Below, piece after piece: positions 58,651-64,000 of a DNA stretch of 64,000 nt. This stretch comes from Lentisphaeria bacterium (GTDB lineage: Bacteria > Verrucomicrobiota > Lentisphaeria > Victivallales > Victivallaceae): positions 59,698-123,697 of the forward strand of contig JABLYX010000006.1 in NCBI GenBank assembly GCA_018265615.1, written 5' to 3'. The translations under genes and the position numbers were made by a program. The notes under the pieces were generated by a model that saw nothing but the letters and a program-made list of their open reading frames with translations, ran no database searches and was not told the origin of the DNA. The stretch's first letter is position 1. Each line of letters starts with the position of its first letter.

Positions 58651-60534
58651 ATGTTCAAGTCGATTTTCACCGATGAGCTGTCGCTGGATTTTCCGAAAAC
58701 CATCCCGTATCTCAAAGAGTGGGGGCTGACGCACTGCGACCTGAGGGGGATGGTCTTCCGGAAACCGTTTGAAATGCTGACCGATGCGGAGCTCGGGGAG
58801 GTCCGCCGCCTGCTGGATGACAACGGCCTCTCCGTCGGCTGCCTGCAATCCTCGCTCGCAAAGGTGCACCTCCCGGATCCGGCGCGGCTCGAAACCGAAA
58901 TGCGGAAGCTCGACGGCGTCATCCGCGCGGCCGAAGCGCTGAACTGCCGGCTTGTGCGCTCGTTCTTCTTCTGGCAGCCGCCGGAAGAGGAGTCCGGCGC
59001 ACTGGCGGTCCGTCCCGATCTGCTGGCGCGGGTCATGGAACTCTTCCTGCCGTTCGCGGAAAAGGCGGAGAAAGCGGGGCTCCGGCTCTCGTTCGAGAAC
59101 TGCGGCTGCACCAAAGAGGAGTGCTTCCGGGTCATCGATGCGCTGGCCATCCCGGGCTGGGGGCTCGCCTGGGATCCCAAAAACAGCTGGATGACCGACA
59201 AAGCCGAGCGGGAATCCGATCCGGACGGCTACATCCGCCGCCTGGCGGAACGCACCGTATGCTTCCATGTCAAATCCACCGGAACGATCTGGAACGACGG
59301 CGGCGCTTTCGACCCGGTTCCATACGACCGGATCCTCGGCGTGCTTTCGGAAAACGGCTATGCCGGGCCCGTCAGCATCGAAACCCACAACTACGATAAA
59401 AGCCTCTCAAACATCGAAGCGAGCCGACGGGTGCTCGATGCGGTCAACCGCGCCTGGCCCGCCGCGGCCGCAGGAGCGCAGCAGGAGAAGCCGGCGCTCG
59501 ACGCCGCAACGACGGTCCGCCCGTGGGCGGACGACCCGGTGCGCTTCGGCGTGGTCGGGCTCGGGATGGGGCACAACCGGGCAGCCGAAATAGTGAAAAC
59601 GTCCGGCCTCCGGCTCGTTCAGGTGTGCGACCTGCAGGAAGAGCGCCGCAGGCGCAGCTCGGAAACGTTCGGCGTCCCCGCCGTCCGGGATTATGCGGAG
59701 CTGCTGGCGAACCCGGAGATCGAAGCCGTCATGGTCATGAACGAAACCGGCCGCCACGGGGAACTGGCGCTGCAGGCGCTGGATGCGGGCAAACACGTCC
59801 TGCTGACCAAGCCGATGGAGATGAGCCTGGAGCAGTGCGACCGGATGATCGCGCTTGCGGCGGAGAAGAGGCTGCTGCTCGGGCTCGACCACTGCCGCCG
59901 GCTGCGCCCCTCCGTGCAGTCGCTGAAGGCGGCCGTCGAAAACGGATGCTTCGGCAGGCTGCTGGCCGCTTCGGTTACACTGAAGGTGAACCGTTCGATG
60001 GAATATTTCAGGGAAAACGGAGGCTGGCGCGGAACCCGCGCCCTCGACGGCGGCGTGCTGTGCAATCAGACGATCCATCACCTCGACGAGCTGCTCTTTG
60101 CCTTCGGAATGCCGAAAGCGGTCCGCTGCGACTGCCGGACGCAGAATCACGACATTGAAATGGAGGATCTCGGGCTCGCCGTCTGGGAGTATGCGGACGG
60201 TATGCTGGCAAACATCTGCGCCACGACCGGCTACCCGCAGGAAAGCTGGTACTTCCAGTTCGAGCTGCATGGAACGGAGGGGGCATACCTCCACCGCGAA
60301 GGGGGGCCGGAGCGCTCCCCCGTCACACGCTACTTCAAAGACGGGAGCTGGATCGGGGACGCGCCCTTCCCGCGCGAATGCCCGTGGCTGAACTCCATGG
60401 ACAATTTCGCCGGAGCCCTGCGCCGCGGCGACACCCTCCTGACCACGGCGCAGGAGGGCCGGAACGCGGTCCGCATGGTCGATGCGATGTACGAATCGGC
60501 TTACGGGCGGAACGGCGGCTGGGTGACGCTGTGA
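58651..60534 (+). CDS. Fusion of a sugar isomerase/epimerase and a Gfo/Idh/MocA oxidoreductase
   Basis: 627 residues, two enzymes in one chain. Residues 1-~268 are an AP-endonuclease-2-type TIM barrel (xylose isomerase-like) with metal ligands Glu149 (LRLSFENCG), Asp175 (GLAWDPKN), His206 (VCFHVKST) and Glu244 (VSIETHNYD). A linker of Ala, Gln and Pro (~270-295) leads to a Rossmann oxidoreductase (~297-627; RFGVVGLGMGHNRAAEI, HVLLTKPMEMSLEQCD, DGGVLCNQTIHHLDELLF). The pair could isomerise and oxidise the same cytoplasmic sugar without release. CAGGAGGCG precedes the ATG. It is the first gene of the glycyl-radical operon. Confidence 0.9.
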   Translation: MFKSIFTDELSLDFPKTIPYLKEWGLTHCDLRGMVFRKPFEMLTDAELGEVRRLLDDNGLSVGCLQSSLAKVHLPDPARLETEMRKLDGVIRAAEALNCRLVRSFFFWQPPEEESGALAVRPDLLARVMELFLPFAEKAEKAGLRLSFENCGCTKEECFRVIDALAIPGWGLAWDPKNSWMTDKAERESDPDGYIRRLAERTVCFHVKSTGTIWNDGGAFDPVPYDRILGVLSENGYAGPVSIETHNYDKSLSNIEASRRVLDAVNRAWPAAAAGAQQEKPALDAATTVRPWADDPVRFGVVGLGMGHNRAAEIVKTSGLRLVQVCDLQEERRRRSSETFGVPAVRDYAELLANPEIEAVMVMNETGRHGELALQALDAGKHVLLTKPMEMSLEQCDRMIALAAEKRLLLGLDHCRRLRPSVQSLKAAVENGCFGRLLAASVTLKVNRSMEYFRENGGWRGTRALDGGVLCNQTIHHLDELLFAFGMPKAVRCDCRTQNHDIEMEDLGLAVWEYADGMLANICATTGYPQESWYFQFELHGTEGAYLHREGGPERSPVTRYFKDGSWIGDAPFPRECPWLNSMDNFAGALRRGDTLLTTAQEGRNAVRMVDAMYESAYGRNGGWVTL

Positions 60535-61433
60535 TCCGGGGAGCGGTGACGTCGATCCAGCGCTTTTCGCTGAACGACGGTCCGGGGATCCGGACGACGG
60601 TTTTCCTGAAGGGCTGCAATCTCCGCTGCGCCTGGTGTCACAACCCTGAGACGATCCGCCGGGAAAACGAACTGCTGTTCCACCCGGAGAAGTGCATCGG
60701 CTGCCGGCACTGCGCGGCGGTATGCCCTTCGGGCGCCCGCGGAATAACAGCCGGAGAGCCTCTCTTCGACCCGGAGCGGTGCACAGGTTGCGGCAGCTGC
60801 GCGGAAATCTGCTTCCCCGGTGCGACGGAAACGGCCGCGCGCCTCCTCAGCGTCGATGAAGCGATGGCGGAAATCATGCAGGATCTGGCGTATTACCGCG
60901 ACTCCGGCGGCGGCGTAACGCTCTCCGGCGGCGAAGCGTTCTGCCAGCCGGAATTCGCTGAAGCGCTGCTCGACGGCTGCCGGGCGGAAACAATCAGCAC
61001 TGCGGCCGAAACCAACCTCTTCTGGCAATTCGGCGCCGTGCGCCCCGCACTGGAGAAGCTGGACCTCATCATGTTCGATCTGAAGCTCTTCGATGCGGCG
61101 GCGCACCGCAGGTGGACCGGAGCCGGGAACCGGACGATCCTGGAAAATGCGAAGCGCCTCGACGGGCTGGGCGTCCCGCTGATCGCCCGGACGCCGCTTG
61201 TCCCGGGGGTCACGGACTCCGGGGAGAACATCGCGGCAATCTCCCGTTTCCTCTCCGGGTTCCGGAATCTGCAATATTATGAGCTCCTGAACTTCAATCC
61301 GCTCGGAGACTCCAAGTTCCGGGCGCTGCGGAAGGAGAATCCGTTCGCGGCGGCACGGCCCCTGTCCGCAGAGGCCGTCCGCCGGCTCCTGAAAACCGCC
61401 GGAGAACCGGGCATTACAGTGAAAGCAGGGTGA
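60531..61433 (+). CDS. Glycyl-radical enzyme activase (radical SAM)
   Basis: 300 residues from a GTG at 60531, which overlaps the preceding stop as GTGA; homology starts at IRGAVTSIQRFSLNDGPGIR. The radical-SAM cluster Cys are in FLKGCNLRCAWCHNPE. An inserted ferredoxin-like domain has two 4Fe-4S motifs (CIGCRHCAAVCP and CTGCGSCAEICF). VTLSGGEAFCQPEFAEAL is the SAM-binding GGE block. It takes H from the Gly of the enzyme encoded next, forming the glycyl radical. The product works only without oxygen, which indicates an anaerobe. The cluster insertion is typical of activases for dehydratase-type rather than simple pyruvate formate-lyase enzymes. Confidence 0.92.
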   Translation: MIRGAVTSIQRFSLNDGPGIRTTVFLKGCNLRCAWCHNPETIRRENELLFHPEKCIGCRHCAAVCPSGARGITAGEPLFDPERCTGCGSCAEICFPGATETAARLLSVDEAMAEIMQDLAYYRDSGGGVTLSGGEAFCQPEFAEALLDGCRAETISTAAETNLFWQFGAVRPALEKLDLIMFDLKLFDAAAHRRWTGAGNRTILENAKRLDGLGVPLIARTPLVPGVTDSGENIAAISRFLSGFRNLQYYELLNFNPLGDSKFRALRKENPFAAARPLSAEAVRRLLKTAGEPGITVKAG

Positions 61434-61438
61434 AAATC

Positions 61439-63625
61439 ATGATCCAGTATATCAATCAATATCCGGAGACGGAAGAGTTCCCTTACGAAAAACGCCTGCG
61501 GCTGCTCCGGGAACGCAAGCTCGCGCAGACGGCGGAGAAGGTGGAGAAGGAGGGCGGGCTCGACGAAGACGATTACGGGCGCGTCGTCCCTCCGGACTAT
61601 TTCCGGTTCCGGACCGTCCCGAACCATCCGGACGGCAGCTTCTACGGCTGCTCCGGCTGGACGGAGAACTTCACGAAGCTCCTGGCGGAGCACCCGCTCT
61701 ACGCGGATCCGCTGGACGCATTCGTCGGACGCGGCTTTTTCTTCCTGATCCGGCTGCGCGGCATCGGCTGGAACCCCGCCTACCCTTACGACGGGCTGAA
61801 GGCGCTCCACCGGAAATACGGCATCATCTCCGGCATCGGCCGCGATCACCACTTCAACCCCGACATCCGGATGGGGCTGGAACTCGGATGGGGCGGCATC
61901 CTGAGCAAGCTGGAACACTATCGCGAGCTCAATCCGCCGGAAACCCGCGAGTTCTACGACAGTGAAATCGCCGTGGTCAGGGCGATCATATCGTTTCTGC
62001 GCCGCATCTCCGGCCAGCTGGCGGAGCTCGCGCGGATCGAGCGCAATCCCGTCCTCCGGAAAAACCTCGAAGAGATGGCGCAGATCAACCTGCGCATGGC
62101 GGACGGCGTCCCCCGGACCATGCGCGAAGCCATCCAGTGGATGTGCCACTTCAGCATGCTGAGCCGCCTCTACAACCGCGGCTCGGCGGGGGGCCGGCTC
62201 GACCAGCTGCTGCTGCCTTACTATGAGGAGGACATCCGCGCCGGACGCATCACCGACGAGGATGCGCGTTTCTACCTTGCGTGCCTCTTCTTCAACGACA
62301 CGCGCTACTACCAGCTCGGGGGGCCGGATGCTGACGGGAACGACACGGTGAACCACCTTTCCCACCTCATCCTGGAGGCGGCGGAGGCGGCGGACATCGC
62401 CTGCAACCTGACGGTGCGGGTCCACGACGGCATGGACCCGGCGTTCCTGAAAAAAGCGGTCGGCTGTCTCTTCTCCAACAGGAACGGCTGGCCGCGCTTC
62501 TCCGGGGACGACGCGCTGGTCGAGGGATTCATGCGCTGCGGATTCCCGCGTGAAACCGCGATCCGCCGCATCTCCTCCGGGTGTCACTGGATGAGCATTC
62601 CCGGCATGGAATACACCATGAACGACGTCGTCAAGATCAACACGGCCAAGGTGTTCGAGGTTGCCTGGCAAGAGATGTTCGCCGGCGGTGACAGGAACCT
62701 CGACCGTCTTTTCGGCCTTTTCGCCTTCCATCTGGAAAAAGCCGTCGAGGCGACAGCCGACGGAATCAGGTTCCACCTGCAGTACCAGGACCGGAACGAG
62801 CCGGAGCTGATCCTGAATCTGCTCTCCCACGGCCCGATCGAAAAAGGGGCGGATATCACCAAAAGCGCCGCATACTTCAATCTCTGCATGGACGGAGCCG
62901 CCCTGGCCACGGTCGCGGACAGCTTCGCCGCGGCCGAGCAGCGGGTCGTCCGCGAAAAACGGCTGGACTTCGATACGCTGAACCGGCATATCGAAGCGGA
63001 TTTCGAGGGGACCGAGGGCGAATACGTCCGCCGGATGCTCCTGTGTTCGGAGCGTTACTGCCAGGGGAACTCCCTCGGCGACAACTGGGCGGTCCGGGTT
63101 TCGGAGCTCTACACCGGACTCGTCAGGAAACAGAATGAACGCTATCCCGGGCTGAACTTCATCCCGGGCTGGTTCTCCTGGGCCAACACGCTGGAATTCG
63201 GCGGCGGCGTGGGGGCCACGCCGAACGGGCGGCACGCGGGCGAACCGATCAATCACGGCGCGAACCCGCATCCCGGGTTCCGGCGGGACGGGGCCGTTTC
63301 CGCCATGGCCAACTCCATCGCCGCGATCCAGCCGAACTACGGCAACACGGCGCCGATTCAGCTGGAACTCGACCCGGGAATGGGAGAATCGCCCGAAGCG
63401 CTCGACAAGCTCGTCAGCATGGTCCGGACGATCCTGCGCAGCGGCAACACGCTCCTCAACATCAATATCATCGATGCGGAGAAGATCCTTGAAGCACACC
63501 GCGACCCGGCCCGGCATCCCGGCCTCGTCGTGCGGGTCACAGGCTTCACCGCCTATTTTTCCATGCTGTCCGAAGAGTTCCGCCAACTGGTCGTCGACCG
63601 TATCATCAACAGGAGAGGTGCATGA
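61439..63625 (+). CDS. Glycyl-radical enzyme of unassigned specificity
   Basis: 728 residues. The C-terminal radical loop is VVRVTGFTAYFSMLSEEF with Gly702, and the active-site thiyl residue is Cys382 in ISSGCHWMSIPGMEY. Most dehydratase/lyase members have Glu two residues after this Cys (C-x-E) and pyruvate formate-lyase has Cys-Cys; here it is Cys-His-Trp, so neither class fits. The N-terminal ~200 residues follow the pyruvate formate-lyase-like pattern. AGGGTG precedes the ATG at 61439 (GTG 61430 is an alternative). With an isomerase-oxidoreductase upstream, the substrate is probably a sugar, cyclitol or derivative, cleaved or dehydrated in the cytoplasm. Confidence 0.88.
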   Translation: MIQYINQYPETEEFPYEKRLRLLRERKLAQTAEKVEKEGGLDEDDYGRVVPPDYFRFRTVPNHPDGSFYGCSGWTENFTKLLAEHPLYADPLDAFVGRGFFFLIRLRGIGWNPAYPYDGLKALHRKYGIISGIGRDHHFNPDIRMGLELGWGGILSKLEHYRELNPPETREFYDSEIAVVRAIISFLRRISGQLAELARIERNPVLRKNLEEMAQINLRMADGVPRTMREAIQWMCHFSMLSRLYNRGSAGGRLDQLLLPYYEEDIRAGRITDEDARFYLACLFFNDTRYYQLGGPDADGNDTVNHLSHLILEAAEAADIACNLTVRVHDGMDPAFLKKAVGCLFSNRNGWPRFSGDDALVEGFMRCGFPRETAIRRISSGCHWMSIPGMEYTMNDVVKINTAKVFEVAWQEMFAGGDRNLDRLFGLFAFHLEKAVEATADGIRFHLQYQDRNEPELILNLLSHGPIEKGADITKSAAYFNLCMDGAALATVADSFAAAEQRVVREKRLDFDTLNRHIEADFEGTEGEYVRRMLLCSERYCQGNSLGDNWAVRVSELYTGLVRKQNERYPGLNFIPGWFSWANTLEFGGGVGATPNGRHAGEPINHGANPHPGFRRDGAVSAMANSIAAIQPNYGNTAPIQLELDPGMGESPEALDKLVSMVRTILRSGNTLLNINIIDAEKILEAHRDPARHPGLVVRVTGFTAYFSMLSEEFRQLVVDRIINRRGA

Positions 63626-64000
63626 TGTATGACATTGAAATGGTGAAAATCGATGAAAATGAGCGGAAATGCTCCGGCGAGCCCCTGCTTCCCGGCGCGA
63701 TTCCCGGCGTTTCCGCGACGCTCCGGCTTCCGGCCGCCGGCGAAAAATTCACCGTGCCGCCGAGAGAGAACCGGGCCTTCATTTTCTTCCTGCTCGACGG
63801 AAATCTGCGCTTCTCCGCCGGCGGCACGGAAGGGGAGTTCTCCGGCCGGCACGTCTTTATCCCCTCCGCCCGGCAGAGCGCGGAGTTCCTGGCCGGAACG
63901 CCTGCCCGGATTCTCCAGATCGAATGGGAAATTCCGGAAAGCGAACGCGAGCAGTGGAACCGTCCGCAACGCGAGTTTCCCTATATACAGGAATATTCCA
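63622..64000 (+). CDS. Cupin-like protein, cut by right edge
   Basis: 126 residues are visible and the frame is open to base 64000. The start overlaps the glycyl-radical enzyme stop (ATGA) and follows AGGAGAGG. LPAAGEKFTVPPRENRAFIF, FLLDGNLRFSAGG and GRHVFIPSARQSAEFLAG form the strand pattern of a cupin barrel as found in AraC N-terminal sensor domains. It may therefore be an AraC-type regulator whose DNA-binding part is beyond the edge, or a stand-alone cupin enzyme. Co-translation with the glycyl-radical enzyme points to the same pathway. Confidence 0.6.
   Translation, partial: MMYDIEMVKIDENERKCSGEPLLPGAIPGVSATLRLPAAGEKFTVPPRENRAFIFFLLDGNLRFSAGGTEGEFSGRHVFIPSARQSAEFLAGTPARILQIEWEIPESEREQWNRPQREFPYIQEYS

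Noticed and set aside
61277..63586. Minus-strand open frame (769 codons) opposite the glycyl-radical enzyme
   Set aside because: The plus strand encodes clear glycyl-radical motifs; the reverse product has no recognisable domain or ribosome-binding site.
1..64000. Type II secretion or type IV pilus machinery next to the pseudopilins
   Set aside because: No secretin, assembly ATPase, platform protein or prepilin peptidase could be found among the genes here; it must be elsewhere if it exists.
1..64000. tRNA or rRNA genes, CRISPR arrays, insertion sequences, integrases
   Set aside because: No cloverleaf, rRNA segment, regularly spaced repeat array or transposase/integrase was recognised on reading; a covariance-model scan was not possible.

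Overview
The window is about 64 kb of GC-rich bacterial chromosome. Three things point to a Lentisphaerota relative (Victivallis-like, carbohydrate-degrading, anaerobic): seven short proteins with a pseudopilin N-terminus (FTLIELLVVIAIIAILA) and a C-terminal H-X9-DG-type motif, many LacI/GntR regulators each tied to one small gene set, and numerous polysaccharide lyases, glycosidases and esterases plus a glycyl-radical enzyme. This is inference from gene content; no rRNA or tRNA gene was seen. The dense wrong-strand open frames are a by-product of high GC.

Layout. 1-2565: GntR/LacI-hybrid regulator, pseudopilin and a secreted protein cut by the left edge. 3112-5340: two Gfo/Idh/MocA oxidoreductases. 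5449-11570: LacI regulator with an extra C-terminal helix-turn-helix, divergent from a pseudopilin / glycosidase-like / acetyl-esterase operon. 11584-14918: pseudopilin and PL8 lyase. 15519-17733: GntR protein fused to a solute-binding domain, followed by a pseudopilin. 18143-23620: pseudopilin, small anchored protein and a membrane-anchored CobN-like chelatase. 23665-26337: LacI regulator divergent from an ADP-ribosylglycohydrolase-family protein. 26397-29566: FtsQ-like protein, a HEPN-like membrane protein and a coiled-coil lipoprotein. 29662-31362: NanA-like lyase divergent from an FCD-type GntR regulator. 31421-47109: ten closely packed minus-strand genes led by a pseudopilin, which look like one rhamnogalacturonan (pectin) operon (two PL11 lyases, GH2, GH115, SGNH esterase, polysaccharide deacetylase, MFS transporter, SDR, Gfo/Idh/MocA). 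47414-52248: transmembrane Ser/Thr kinase, zinc-ribbon membrane protein and SPFH-GYF protein, probably envelope homeostasis. 52362-53387: LacI regulator. 53392-64000: pseudopilin and glycosidase-like operon divergent from a GntR regulator, followed by an isomerase-oxidoreductase fusion, radical-SAM activase, glycyl-radical enzyme and a cupin-like protein cut by the right edge.

How it fits together. Six of the seven pseudopilin genes lie directly upstream of other genes in the same operon. In four cases the operon encodes polysaccharide-degrading enzymes, and in most cases a dedicated regulator is adjacent. No type II secretion or pilus assembly gene (secretin, ATPase, prepilin peptidase) is present here. 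Six of the seven pseudopilins lack the Gly before the Phe that prepilin peptidase normally needs. A plausible reading is a modular system in which each glycan-use operon makes its own pseudopilin-like surface or export component.

Two regulons can be read from repeated operators. A 27-bp inverted repeat (AAATTGATTT...AAATCAATT) occurs at 57348 and 58577 and links the regulator at 57503, the pseudopilin/glycosidase operon and the glycyl-radical operon. A 17-bp TGTA-N3-TACA palindrome at 47184, 47328 and 52307 links the LacI regulator at 52362 with the rhamnogalacturonan operon.
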